A program made the translations under genes and the position numbers. Positions 29,884 to 38,445 of a DNA stretch of 64,000 bases are shown piece after piece. Every line of letters starts with the position of its first letter. Within the stretch, counting starts at the first letter, position 1. The stretch comes from Xanthomonas sacchari (GTDB lineage: Bacteria; Pseudomonadota; Gammaproteobacteria; Xanthomonadales; Xanthomonadaceae): positions 3,701,001 to 3,765,000 of the forward strand of contig NZ_CP100647.1 of the NCBI RefSeq assembly GCF_024266585.1. Reading direction: 5' to 3'. Below the pieces are notes generated by a model. That model saw only the letters and a program-made list of their open reading frames with translations, ran no database searches and was not told the DNA's origin.

Positions 29884-31473
29884 ATGCGTTCGCCCCGTTT
29901 CCTGAAGCAGCGCGCGGTGCGTTGGCGGCGGCTGCCGCTGATCGCCGCGACGCTCGGCCTGGCACTGGCCGCCCCGCTGGCGCAGGCCGCCGACGTCGAG
30001 GTCCGCGGCAGCCTGCATGCCGACCGCCCTGGCGCCGCGGTGTCGCGCCACCTGTTCGGGCAGTTCGCCGAGCACCTGGGCACCGGCATCTACGGCGGCG
30101 TCTGGGTCGGCCCGGACTCGAAGATCCCCAACACCCGCGGCTACCGCAACGACGTGGTCGCGGCGCTGAAGGCGCTGGACGTGCCGGACATCCGCTGGCC
30201 CGGCGGCTGCTTCGCCGACGAGTACCACTGGCGCGACGGCATCGGCCCGCGCAACCAGCGCCCGACCAGCGTCAACACCCACTGGGGCGGCGTGGAGGAA
30301 CCCAACAGCTTCGGCACCCACGAGTTCATGGACTTCACCGAACTGCTCGGCACGCAGGCCTACGTGGCCGGCAACGTCGGCGACGCGGTGCCGGACGAGA
30401 TGGCGCAGTGGGTGGAGTACATGACCGCGCCCACGCGCTCGACCCTGGCCGAACAGCGCCGCCGCAACGGCCGCCAGGCGCCGTGGAAGGTGCCGTTCTT
30501 CGGCGTCGGCAACGAGCTGTGGGGCTGCGGCGGCAACATGCGCGCCGAGTACGCCGCCGACGTGTTCCGCCGCTACCAGACCTTCGTCAAGGCGCCGGCC
30601 GACCAGAAGATCCTCAAGATCGCGCCCGGCCCGAACGAAGACGACTACCACTGGACCGAGGTGATGATGCGCGAGGCCGGCAAATTCATGGACGGCCTGA
30701 GCCTGCACTACTACACCGTTCCCGGCGGCTGGCCGCCGCGCGCCTCCTCCACCACCTTCGACGAGGCGGCCTGGATCGAAACGCTGTCGCGCACGCTGCG
30801 GATGGACGAGCTGATCGCCAAGCACAGCGCGATCATGGACAAGTACGACCCGGACAAGAAGGTCGCGCTGGTGGTCGACGAATGGGGCACCTGGTACAAG
30901 GGCCTGCCCGACGCGAATCCGGGCTTCCTGCACCAGCAGAACACCTTGCGCGATGCGCTGGTGGCCTCGCTCAACCTGGACATCTTCGTCCAGCATGCCG
31001 ACCGCGTGCGCATGGCCAACATCGCGCAGATGGTCAACGTGCTGCAGGCGATGATCCTTACCGACGGCGACAGGATGCTGCTCACGCCGACCTACCATGT
31101 CTTCATGCTGTACAAGCCGTACCAGGACGCGACCGCGCTGCCGCTGCAGATCGACACGCCGGACTACCGGCATGCCGGCTACACGGTACCGGCGGTGCAC
31201 GGCTCGGCGGTCCGGGCCAAGGACGGGCACGTGTACGTGGCGCTGACCAACCTGGACCCCAACCGCAGCGCGGACGTCGCGGTCCGGGTCGACGGCGTGC
31301 AGGCGCGCGGCGTCGGCGGCCAGATCCTGACCGCGCCGACCATCGACGCGCTCAACACCTTCGCACAGCCGCAGGCGGTGCGCCCGGCCGCGTTCGCGGG
31401 CGCGCGCCTGCAGGGCGACACGCTGCAGGTGGCGCTGCCGGCCAAGGCGATCGTGATGCTGAAGCTGCAGTAG
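29884..31473 (+). CDS. Alpha-L-arabinofuranosidase, GH51, secreted
   Basis: This 529-residue enzyme removes L-arabinofuranose from arabinan, arabinogalactan and arabinoxylan. A signal peptide ends near residue 36 (APLAQAAD); many GH51 enzymes are cytoplasmic, so the export signal is notable. The barrel has the acid/base Glu211 in FGVGNELWG and the nucleophile Glu333 in VVDEWGTWY. The N-terminal [19 protein letters not shown] and [13 protein letters not shown] are typical. The C-terminal beta domain ends in KAIVMLKLQ. The ATG at 29884 has AAGGAG upstream. With GH53 and GH2 elsewhere in the window it covers both sugars of type I arabinogalactan. Confidence 0.94.
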   Translation: MRSPRFLKQRAVRWRRLPLIAATLGLALAAPLAQAADVEVRGSLHADRPGAAVSRHLFGQFAEHLGTGIYGGVWVGPDSKIPNTRGYRNDVVAALKALDVPDIRWPGGCFADEYHWRDGIGPRNQRPTSVNTHWGGVEEPNSFGTHEFMDFTELLGTQAYVAGNVGDAVPDEMAQWVEYMTAPTRSTLAEQRRRNGRQAPWKVPFFGVGNELWGCGGNMRAEYAADVFRRYQTFVKAPADQKILKIAPGPNEDDYHWTEVMMREAGKFMDGLSLHYYTVPGGWPPRASSTTFDEAAWIETLSRTLRMDELIAKHSAIMDKYDPDKKVALVVDEWGTWYKGLPDANPGFLHQQNTLRDALVASLNLDIFVQHADRVRMANIAQMVNVLQAMILTDGDRMLLTPTYHVFMLYKPYQDATALPLQIDTPDYRHAGYTVPAVHGSAVRAKDGHVYVALTNLDPNRSADVAVRVDGVQARGVGGQILTAPTIDALNTFAQPQAVRPAAFAGARLQGDTLQVALPAKAIVMLKLQ

Positions 31474-31559
31474 CCACAGGCCACTGCCGCGCCCTCCCCA
31501 GCTGCGGCGCGCAGCAGACTCTGGATACCTGCCAGGCCGCACACGCGGTGCCGCGCTCC

Positions 31560-31599
31560 TAGTCCCTCTCCTGCCGGGAGAGGGGTTGGGGTGAGGGTC
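31560..31599. repeat. Solitary A-type intergenic repeat
   Basis: One copy of the A unit from the mutS-GST array (CCTCTCCTGCCGGGAGAGGGG followed by TTGGGGTGAGGGTC) lies between the convergent GH51 and small exported protein genes. The rest of the 326-bp gap (31474-31799) holds nothing I can call. Confidence 0.8.
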
Positions 31600-31799
31600 G
31601 ATCCGCGCCGCACATCCACCTATCCCCAATCCCCAAGCCGCCGCTAGACACAGAGTGCACGTGCGCGAAGGAGACCTTGCCTGCCCGCGCATCCCTCACA
31701 TCCCGCCCAGTGAGGGCGGATGCGGCCATGCGCACGGCGCCGTCTTCCCCCTCTTCCGTAAAGGGGTTTGGATTCCTGGGCAGCGCGATCTTCTGCGCG

Positions 31800-32282
31800 C
31801 TAGTCATGCGGGTCGGTCAGCAGCGCGAACAGCGATTGCCCATCCGGCGCGATCAGGTCGCTGACCGCCCAGCAGCCGTTGCCGCGGCGCTGCAGTTCGA
31901 TCTTGACCGAACGCGCCCGCGCGGCGCGGCCGCCGAGCGCGAGCCGGTAGTCCATCCGCACCTCCACCACCGTGGCCTGCGAGCCGCCCGAAACCAGGGT
32001 GAAGCTCGGCGCGCCCTGGATCTCGCCATCCTGCGCGCTGGTCCACGGATCGAAGTCCAGGCGGCACGCGCCCTCGCGCGCGGCGCAGCGCTGGTCGGTC
32101 TGCAGCGCATGCGCGAGGGCCGGCGTCAGCAAGCCGTCCAGGTCCTGCGGCTTCCAGTAGAAATCGCGCGCCTTGTACAGGCGCTCGGCCATCTGCAGCG
32201 GCGTCGCGCAGGCCGGCGGCTGCGCCGCGGCGAGCGCAGGCGCCAGGGCAAGCAGAGTCAGGACGGCAAGACGGCGATGCAT
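31800..32282 (-). CDS. Small exported protein, DUF3828-like
   Basis: This 160-residue protein has a signal peptide (MHRRLAVLTLLALAPALAAAQ) and a mature domain of about 135 residues. The stretch LLTPALAHALQ followed by DFDPWTSAQDGEIQ resembles the DUF3828 pattern found in small periplasmic proteins; DUF3828 proteins have no assigned function. The C-terminal half has VVEVRMDYRL and GCWAVSDLIAPDGQSLFALL, typical strands of a cystatin/NTF2-like fold. I start at 32282 because the signal peptide begins there. Assignment to DUF3828 is from memory of the pattern and moderate. Confidence 0.6.
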   Translation of the reverse strand: MHRRLAVLTLLALAPALAAAQPPACATPLQMAERLYKARDFYWKPQDLDGLLTPALAHALQTDQRCAAREGACRLDFDPWTSAQDGEIQGAPSFTLVSGGSQATVVEVRMDYRLALGGRAARARSVKIELQRRGNGCWAVSDLIAPDGQSLFALLTDPHD

Positions 32283-32469
32283 GGGCGGCTCCGGCGATCG
32301 AGGCCGGCTATGAAGCCCGGATCGCGACGCCAACGCAAGCGCGAGGGGCGTGGCGAACGCAACGGCGCGCGCCGTCGCCACGCAGGTGCGACCGCGCACA
32401 GGCTGCGCGGTGGACAGCGGAAGCCGAGCAACCGACCTGACGGCCGCGCCGCAATCGCACTGGCCGCTC

Positions 32470-32503
32470 CAAAAAAAAAGAGGAGCCGGCGAACCGGCTC
32501 CTC
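32470..32503 (-). terminator. Rho-independent terminator of the EF-G paralogue
   Basis: On the minus strand a perfect 10-bp stem GAGGAGCCGG/CCGGCTCCTC with a 4-nt loop is followed by nine T residues. It lies 35 bp after the stop of the EF-G-like gene. Confidence 0.92.
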
Positions 32504-32537
32504 GTTCTCCTAGTGCATTACCGGACGGCGATCCGGC

Positions 32538-34601
32538 TCACGCGGCCTTGACCGGCGCATAGCCGTCGAAGGTCATGCTCGCCGATGCCCGTCCCTGGGT
32601 CAGCGACCGCAACGCGGTGGCATAGGCCTGCAGCTGCGCCAACGGCGCCTGCGCGATGACCTCGGCACGGGATCCGCGCTCTTCGATCGCCAGGACGCGT
32701 CCTCCGCGCCGCTGCAGATCGCCGAGCACGTCGCCGACGCTGCTCGCCGGCGCCTCGATCGCCACCGCCATCACCGGCTCCAGCAGCAGCGTGCCGGCCT
32801 GCGCCAGCGCCGCCTTCACCGCCTCGGAGGCCGCGCGCTGGAACGCCAGGTCCGACGAATCCACCGCATGCGCCTGGCCATCGACCAGCACCACCTCCAC
32901 GCCGACCACCGGATGGCCGAGCGGGCCTTGCGCCAGCGCCGCCCGCACACCCTTCTCGGTGGCGGCGACGAAGGCCTTCGGCACCACGCCGCCGCGGCTG
33001 CGGTCGGCGAAGGTCACCGCGCCGTCCGCGCGCGGCAGCACATCCAGCACCACCTGCGCGAACTGGCCCTGGCCGCCGTTCTGCTTGGACAGCCGAACGG
33101 CCACGCCCAGCGCAGCCGCACGCGGCGTTTCCTGGTAGGCCACGCGCGGCGCACCGGTGCGCACGTCCACCTGCCACTCGCTGCGCAACCGCTCCACCAT
33201 CACCTCCAGGTGCAGCTCGCCCATGCCCCAGATCACCGCTTCGCCGGTCTCCGGATCGCTGTCGACGCGGAAGGACGGATCCTCCTGCACCAGCCGCGCC
33301 AGGCCCTGGCCCAGCCGCACCAGTTCGGCCGCGTTGGCCGCGCCAAGCCGCCATGCCAACACCGGCGGCTGCGTGCGGATGCGTTCCAGCACCCACCGCG
33401 CCTGCACGCCGCTGAGCGTCTCGCCGCTGACCGCGTCCTTCCAGCCGAGCACGGCGACGATCTCGCCGGCCTCGGCCTGCGCCACGTCGCGAGTGCGCTG
33501 CGCCTGCACCACCGCCAGCCGGCCGACCCGGCGCGGACGCCGCGCATGCGACGTCCACACCGTGTCGCCGACGCGCAAGGTGCCCGAATACACGCGCACG
33601 AACGCCAGCGGCCCCTGCGCGGTATGCGCGAACTTGAACACCAGCGCCGCCAACGGACCGGATGGATCCGGCGCCAGCAACGTCGTGTGTCCGTCCTCGG
33701 CATCGGCGTCGGTGTCCGCATCGGCGCGGGCGGCGACCGGCGGGCGGTCCAGCGGCGACGGCAGCCAGTCGACGATCGCGTCCAGCAACGGCTCGATGCC
33801 CTTGCGCTTGAACGCCGAGCCGGCCAGCACCGGCACGCCGGCGCCGGCCAGGGTGGCCCGGCGCAAGGCGGCGCGCAGCAGCTCGACGTCGATCGCACGC
33901 TCCTCGAGATAGGCCTGCGCCAGCGCGTCGTCGTGGTCGGCCACCGCGGCGATCAACTGCTCGCGCGCGTCCGCGAACGCGGCCGCTTCGTCGGCCTGCC
34001 AGGCGCGCGTGTGCAGTTGCCCGTCGGCGTCCCAGGTCAACACGCGGCCGCCGACCAGGTCGCTCCAGCCGTCGAAGCCGGAGTCGCCGGGCAGCGGCAC
34101 GCCGACCGCCCAGACCGTCGCGTCGAGCTTGCTGCGCAACTGCGCCAGCACGCCGTCGAACGACGCGCCCGCGCGGTCCATCTTGTTGACGAACGCGAGC
34201 ATCGGCACGCCGTGGCGGCGCGCCTGCCGCCACACGGTTTCCGACTGCGGCTGCACGCCGTCGACCGCGGAGAACACCGCGACGGCGCCATCGAGCACGC
34301 GCAGCGAGCGCTCCACCTCGATCGCGAAATCGATGTGTCCGGGCGTGTCGATCAGGGTCAGGCGATGCGCCGGCTGCCCGGCCTGCGCCCACTGCACCTG
34401 CACCGCGGCCGCGCCGATGCTGATGCCGCGCGCGCGTTCGATGTCCGAGAAGTCGGTGGTGGCGGCGCCGTCGTGGACTTCGCCGAGACGATGGATCGCG
34501 CCGGCAGCCCACAACAGGCGTTCGGTGAGGGTGGTCTTGCCGGCGTCGATGTGGGCGATGATGCCGAGATTGCGCCAGCGGGAAAGGGTGTGCGTGTTCA
34601 T
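32538..34601 (-). CDS. Elongation factor G paralogue (translational GTPase)
   Basis: This 687-residue GTPase has the five-domain order of EF-G: G domain with HIDAGKTTLTERLL, DTPGHIDFAIEVERSL and NKMDRAG; domain II; domain III with FRVDSDPETGEAVIWGMGELHLEV; domain IV with the GGVVPKAF loop; and domain V ending in the VGDVLGDLQRRGGRV motif. It differs from housekeeping EF-G in the switch I region (FSDIERARGISIGAAAVQ) and is not next to rpsL, rpsG or tuf, so it is a second, specialised copy. Related factors include EF-G2 and tetracycline-type ribosome protection proteins; which activity it has cannot be read here. The start at 34601 has only a weak ribosome binding site and follows a leader with a nine-codon reading frame and a strong hairpin. 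It is monocistronic. Confidence 0.88.
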   Translation of the reverse strand: MNTHTLSRWRNLGIIAHIDAGKTTLTERLLWAAGAIHRLGEVHDGAATTDFSDIERARGISIGAAAVQVQWAQAGQPAHRLTLIDTPGHIDFAIEVERSLRVLDGAVAVFSAVDGVQPQSETVWRQARRHGVPMLAFVNKMDRAGASFDGVLAQLRSKLDATVWAVGVPLPGDSGFDGWSDLVGGRVLTWDADGQLHTRAWQADEAAAFADAREQLIAAVADHDDALAQAYLEERAIDVELLRAALRRATLAGAGVPVLAGSAFKRKGIEPLLDAIVDWLPSPLDRPPVAARADADTDADAEDGHTTLLAPDPSGPLAALVFKFAHTAQGPLAFVRVYSGTLRVGDTVWTSHARRPRRVGRLAVVQAQRTRDVAQAEAGEIVAVLGWKDAVSGETLSGVQARWVLERIRTQPPVLAWRLGAANAAELVRLGQGLARLVQEDPSFRVDSDPETGEAVIWGMGELHLEVMVERLRSEWQVDVRTGAPRVAYQETPRAAALGVAVRLSKQNGGQGQFAQVVLDVLPRADGAVTFADRSRGGVVPKAFVAATEKGVRAALAQGPLGHPVVGVEVVLVDGQAHAVDSSDLAFQRAASEAVKAALAQAGTLLLEPVMAVAIEAPASSVGDVLGDLQRRGGRVLAIEERGSRAEVIAQAPLAQLQAYATALRSLTQGRASASMTFDGYAPVKAA

Positions 34602-34631
34602 GGGATGGGTTCCGCAATTGCCAACACGGGG

Positions 34632-34672
34632 GAAGCCGCATGCCCCGGTTGGCGAGGCGGGCATGCGGCTAG
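34632..34672 (-). promoter_or_regulatory. Leader hairpin before the EF-G paralogue
   Basis: GCCGCATGCCC at one end pairs with GGGCATGCGGC at the other around a loop of about 12 nt, directly after the stop codon of the nine-codon leader frame and about 35 nt before the EF-G-like start. On the minus strand it is followed by CTTCCCCCG, not a T-run. A role in attenuating expression or in translational coupling is inferred. Confidence 0.5.
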
Positions 34673-34698
34673 GTTTCGGGTTCGGCGGCGTAGTGCAT
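34669..34698 (-). CDS. Nine-codon leader peptide candidate upstream of the EF-G paralogue
   Basis: The frame encodes MHYAAEPET. It has a much better ribosome binding site (AAGGAG, 8 nt before the ATG) than the downstream EF-G-like gene. It ends on the base of the leader hairpin. That arrangement suits a leader peptide whose translation controls hairpin folding. I know of no matching described peptide. Confidence 0.45.
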   Translation of the reverse strand: MHYAAEPET

Positions 34699-34746
34699 GG
34701 CACGTTCTCCTTGGCGTGTCGGAACGGTGGAACAGCGAAAAACAGG

Positions 34747-34773
34747 CAATAAAAAAGCACCCATCGGGTGCTT
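34747..34773 (-). terminator. Rho-independent terminator with T-run upstream of the EF-G leader
   Basis: On the minus strand an 8-bp stem AAGCACCC/GGGTGCTT with a 3-nt loop runs into TTTTTTATT. It either ends the dipeptidase transcript, whose stop is 286 bp upstream, or attenuates a long leader of the EF-G-like gene. Confidence 0.85.
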
Positions 34774-34801
34774 GTCTGCGGCGGATCGGCGATGGCCGGC
34801 G

Positions 34802-34897
34802 TTAGCGCACGGCGTCGACCACTCCTTCAGGCAGGCGCACCCGGCCTGCGCTGACGCGCAGGGCGTTGGGCAATATCAGCAGCGGTGCATACGGCAT
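34802..34897 (-). CDS. Possible 31-residue small protein before a terminator
   Basis: The frame encodes a 31-residue peptide beginning MPYAPLLILPNALRVSAG and ends 29 nt before the terminator at 34747-34773. It has no good ribosome binding site. It could be a small gene, a leader peptide or chance. The Leu/Ile/Val content is modest and not enough to call a branched-chain attenuator. Confidence 0.25.
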   Translation of the reverse strand: MPYAPLLILPNALRVSAGRVRLPEGVVDAVR

Positions 34898-35058
34898 GGC
34901 GGCGTGACGATGGGTGCGAATGAGGGCGGGAAGTCTGCGCCCGTGTCAGGTCGAGGTCAATGGATGTGCCGCAACGCCGCTGGAACGGTCGGAGGCGTTG
35001 CGTGGAACGACAGCGTGCCGGCCCCCGACACGGCCGTCAGCCGCGCCATCGGGCAGCG

Positions 35059-36189
35059 TCAGTCGGCCCAGATCTGCGCGAACACCCGCTCGAAATTCGC
35101 CCCCAGCACCTTCTCGGCCACCCGTGCGCTGTAGCCCTGGCGCAGCAGCGCGTCGGCGACGCGTTCGAGCTTGCGCGGGGTGTTGGCGTCGGGCAGATAG
35201 GGCAGACGGTTCTCGCCCGGGGCACCGATGCCGTCGCGGCGGCGCTGCACCAGGTCGGCCTCGAACGCGCGCCGGTCCTGCTCGGTGATCGGGAAGAAAA
35301 ACGAGTCGGTCCCGATGCCGACATGGTCCTCGCCGCACACATCCAGCGCGTGCTGCATGTGATGCATGTAGTCGGCCAGCTGCGGCTGGCGGCTGTCCTC
35401 GGTCAGGAACGGCAGCATGTAGATGCCCACCACCCCGCCCTTGTCGGCCAGCGCGCGCAGCTCGGCGTCCTGCTTGTTGCGCGGATGCGCGAACACCGCC
35501 GCGCAGCCGGCATGGGTGATGACCGGCGGGCGCTGCGACAGGGCGATGCCGTCGCGGGTGGTCTGCTGGTTGCAGTGGCTCAGGTCCAGCGCCACCCCGA
35601 GCCGGTTCATGCGCGCGATCGCCTCGCGGCCGAGCGCGGTGACGCCGCCCGCGTCGCCATCCAGGCAGCCCACGCCGAACGGCGTGGTGCGGTTGTAGGT
35701 CAGTTGCATGACCCGCACCCCGAACTGGCGGAACAGGTCGATGCGCGCGGGCTTGTCCTCCAGCATCGCCGCCGACTCGAAGGAAAAGATCAAGGCGACG
35801 CGGCCGTCGCGCTTGGCGCGACGCAGGTCGGCCGCCTGCAGCACCTTGAGGAAGTGCTGCGGATAGCGCTCGACCAGCGCCTGCGCGGCGGCGATGTCCT
35901 GCACGGCGGTCTCGAAGTCGCCGGCCGCACCGCCCAGCGTGGTCTTCAACGCCGATACGCCGGAATCGCGCAGTTGCTGCAGCAGCTGCGGCACATCCGG
36001 GCCATCGACCATCTGCCCGATCGAGGCCAGGGTGTTGGCATCGAGCACCAGCGCGCGCCGGTACAGCGCATCGGCATCGCTCGCATCGGCAGCGGCGGCG
36101 CCCGCGATGGCGGCCCCGGGCAGCAGGCCGCCCACTGCGCCCGCGGCAGCGGCGCCCAGGCATTGCCGCCGTGTCCATCCCTTGCTCAT
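35059..36189 (-). CDS. Membrane dipeptidase family M19, Tat-exported
   Basis: This 376-residue metallopeptidase belongs to the renal dipeptidase family, which hydrolyses dipeptides, including D-amino-acid ones, with two zinc ions. The N-terminus has GWTRRQCLGAAAAGAVGG, a twin-arginine signal that may also carry a lipobox-like Cys. The amidohydrolase barrel has VLDANTLA in place of the usual HxD opening, DLSHCNQQT, PPVITHAGCAAVFAHPRN and GEDHVGIGTDSFF. The first metal motif normally reads D-G-H-x-D; here it is DANTLAS, so one metal ligand set is altered. The ATG at 36189 begins the signal. It diverges from the antiporter gene. Confidence 0.85.
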   Translation of the reverse strand: MSKGWTRRQCLGAAAAGAVGGLLPGAAIAGAAAADASDADALYRRALVLDANTLASIGQMVDGPDVPQLLQQLRDSGVSALKTTLGGAAGDFETAVQDIAAAQALVERYPQHFLKVLQAADLRRAKRDGRVALIFSFESAAMLEDKPARIDLFRQFGVRVMQLTYNRTTPFGVGCLDGDAGGVTALGREAIARMNRLGVALDLSHCNQQTTRDGIALSQRPPVITHAGCAAVFAHPRNKQDAELRALADKGGVVGIYMLPFLTEDSRQPQLADYMHHMQHALDVCGEDHVGIGTDSFFFPITEQDRRAFEADLVQRRRDGIGAPGENRLPYLPDANTPRKLERVADALLRQGYSARVAEKVLGANFERVFAQIWAD

Positions 36190-36367
36190 CGCGTCGCTCT
36201 CCTGGTGCGTCCTGCGGTGTCGGCCCGCACAGGTGCCGGGCATGCGCGATGCGCGCGCGAGGCACCATACCGCATACGCGCCCCACCTCACCACGTGGCA
36301 CCGCGCCCGCATGGATTTCGCGGCGCCGGCCTCCTATCATCCGCCGACACTTCCAGGACGGCCGCCC

Positions 36368-37636
36368 ATGACCACCCCGCAGATGTCGGTGTACTTCTTC
36401 CTGCAGGCGGCGGTGATCCTGTTGGCCTGCCGCCTGGTCGGCCTGCTGGCGAAACGCGTGGGCCAGCCGCAGGTGGTCGGGGAGATGATCGCCGGCGTCG
36501 CGCTGGGCCCGTCGCTGTTCGGCGCGCTGCTGCCGGACCTGCAGCAGGCGCTGTTTCCCAAGCCGACTCTGGACATGCTGTACGTGGCCGCGCAGTTCGG
36601 CGTGGGCCTGTACATGTTCCTGGTCGGCACCGATTTCCGCGGCGAGCATTTCCGCACGCGCTATCGCAGCGCGATGGGCGTGTCGCTGGCCGGCATCGCC
36701 GTGCCGTTCGTGCTGGCGTTGGTGCTGGCGCCGTGGCTGCTGCACGTACCGGGGCTGTTCTCGGCCAAGGCCAAGCTGCTGGAGGCCTCGCTGTTCCTGG
36801 GCGCGGCCATCGCCATCACCGCGTTCCCGATGCTGGCGCGGATCATCCACGAACGCGGCCTCACCGACAGCCCGTTGGGCACCCTGGCGCTGACCGCCGG
36901 CGCGGTCGACGACGCCGCGGCCTGGTGCATCCTCGCGGTGGTGCTGGCCAGCTTCGGCGGCAGCTGGGGCAGCGCCTATCTGGCGATCGGCGGCGGCGTG
37001 GGCTACGCGCTGTTCATGCTGCTGGTCGGCCGCCACTGGCTGCGCCGCCTGGCCGCCCACGTGCGCCCCGACCAGCCGCTGAGCGCCGGCGTGCTGGCGG
37101 TGGTGCTGATGCTGTTCTGCACCAGCGCCTGGGCGATGGACGCGATCGGCATCCACGCGGTGTTCGGCGGCTTCCTGCTCGGCGCCTGCCTGCCCAAGGG
37201 CGCGCTGACCGAAAAGCTGCGCGAGCAGTTGCAACCGTTCGTGGTGGTGTTCCTGCTGCCGATGTTCTTCACCTTCTCCGGGCTCAAGACCGAACTGAGC
37301 GTGCTGCTGGACCCGCAGATCCTGCTGGCCGCCGGCGCGGTCCTGCTGGCCTCGTTCCTGGGCAAGGGCATCGCCTGCTGGGCCGCGGCGCGGATCAGCG
37401 GCGAAAACAACCGCGATGCGATGGCGATCGGCGCGCTGATGAACGCGCGCGGCCTGATGGAGCTGATCATCATCAACATCGGCCTGCAGGCCGGGGTGAT
37501 CGAACAGGGCCTGTTCTCGATCCTGGTGCTGATGGCGATCGTCTCCACGCTGATGGCCACGCCGCTGTTCAACTGGGTGATGCGTCGCGCGACCGGCGAC
37601 GAAAACACCACGGCGGTGGCGGGCGGCCGGCTATAG
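36368..37636 (+). CDS. CPA2 family cation:proton antiporter
   Basis: This 422-residue inner-membrane protein has 11-12 hydrophobic segments and the sequence marks of the CPA2 antiporter family (KefB/KefC/NapA type): GQPQVVGEMIAGVALGPSLFG at the second helix, FLVGTDF, and the ion-binding region LTAGAVDDAAAWCIL with the two Asp residues. It exchanges Na+ or K+ for protons. It lacks the C-terminal TrkA-N domain of Kef proteins. The start at 36368 comes 178 bp from the divergent dipeptidase gene. Confidence 0.9.
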   Translation: MTTPQMSVYFFLQAAVILLACRLVGLLAKRVGQPQVVGEMIAGVALGPSLFGALLPDLQQALFPKPTLDMLYVAAQFGVGLYMFLVGTDFRGEHFRTRYRSAMGVSLAGIAVPFVLALVLAPWLLHVPGLFSAKAKLLEASLFLGAAIAITAFPMLARIIHERGLTDSPLGTLALTAGAVDDAAAWCILAVVLASFGGSWGSAYLAIGGGVGYALFMLLVGRHWLRRLAAHVRPDQPLSAGVLAVVLMLFCTSAWAMDAIGIHAVFGGFLLGACLPKGALTEKLREQLQPFVVVFLLPMFFTFSGLKTELSVLLDPQILLAAGAVLLASFLGKGIACWAAARISGENNRDAMAIGALMNARGLMELIIINIGLQAGVIEQGLFSILVLMAIVSTLMATPLFNWVMRRATGDENTTAVAGGRL

Positions 37637-37653
37637 CGATGGCATCGAAGCGT

Positions 37654-37719
37654 GCAGGAGCGGCTTCAGCCGCGACGGGGCCGGTCGGTGAAGCCTGTCG
37701 CGGCTGAAGCCGCTCCTAC
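37654..37719. repeat. Inverted pair of the GGAGCGGCTTCAGCCGCGAC repeat
   Basis: Copies at 37654-37676 and 37697-37719 are exact opposites over about 22 bp except for one base and lie between the convergent antiporter and GST genes. Confidence 0.85.
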
Positions 37720-37779
37720 GGAAGCGAAGAGCACGTCGTCGCGGTGGTTCTGCCACGCGTGGGGCCAATGCCGGTCGCC

Positions 37780-38400
37780 TCACGTCAGCGCGGTCATTAC
37801 GCCCTTGCGATACGCCGGGCGCTGCTGCAGGCGCTGGTACCAGGCGTGCAGGTGCGGCAGCGCCGGGCGTTCGATCGGCATCTCGAACCAGGCATAGGCG
37901 AAGCTGCCGAGCGGGATGTCGCCCATCGCGAAGTGCTCGCCCGACAGCCAGGGCTGCTGCGCCAGCGCGGCGTCGGCGGTGCGCAGCAGCTTGGCCGATT
38001 GCTCCAGCGCGGCGGCGATCCTGGCGGCGTCGCGCTGCTCGGGCGCGGTGCGCAGCACGCCCCAGAACAGGTCGCGGAAGGCGCCGGCGAAGCACGAGGT
38101 GGTCCAGTCCATCCACTTGTCGCCGCGCGCGCGCAGCGCCGGGTCCTGCGGGTACAGCGTACCCGGGGCGTAGCGCGCGGCCAGGTAGCGGACGATGGCG
38201 TTGGATTCCCACAACGCCAGGCCATCGTCCTCGATCGCCGGCACCAGGCCGTTGGGATTGAGCGCGCGATAGGCCGGTGCATCGTTGCCGCCGAACGCGC
38301 CGCCGACCTCGATGGCGGTATAGGCCAGGCCGATCTCCTCGGCGCACCACAGCACCTTGCGCACGTTGCTCGAATTATGCCGGCCCCAGATCTTCACCAT
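37780..38400 (-). CDS. Glutathione S-transferase family protein
   Basis: This 206-residue GST begins MVKIWGRHNSSNVRKVLW, in which the Ser of SSNVRK is placed like the glutathione-activating residue of theta/beta-like classes. The cis-Pro segment is NGLVPAIEDD and the glutathione contact is ESNAIVRYLAARY. The helical domain ends near residue 200. It lies 45 bp before the permease gene yjfF in transcription order but on the same strand downstream of it, so it could be the last gene of the sugar operon. Its link to sugar use is not obvious. Confidence 0.9.
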   Translation of the reverse strand: MVKIWGRHNSSNVRKVLWCAEEIGLAYTAIEVGGAFGGNDAPAYRALNPNGLVPAIEDDGLALWESNAIVRYLAARYAPGTLYPQDPALRARGDKWMDWTTSCFAGAFRDLFWGVLRTAPEQRDAARIAAALEQSAKLLRTADAALAQQPWLSGEHFAMGDIPLGSFAYAWFEMPIERPALPHLHAWYQRLQQRPAYRKGVMTALT

Positions 38401-38445
38401 GTCGACGCTCCCGTTGCGTACCGGAATTCTACGCCGCCGCGCCGC

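Noticed and set aside
34802-34897. Branched-chain amino-acid attenuator ahead of the terminator
   Set aside because: The peptide has only a modest Leu/Ile/Val content, no good ribosome binding site, and no ilv or leu gene follows.
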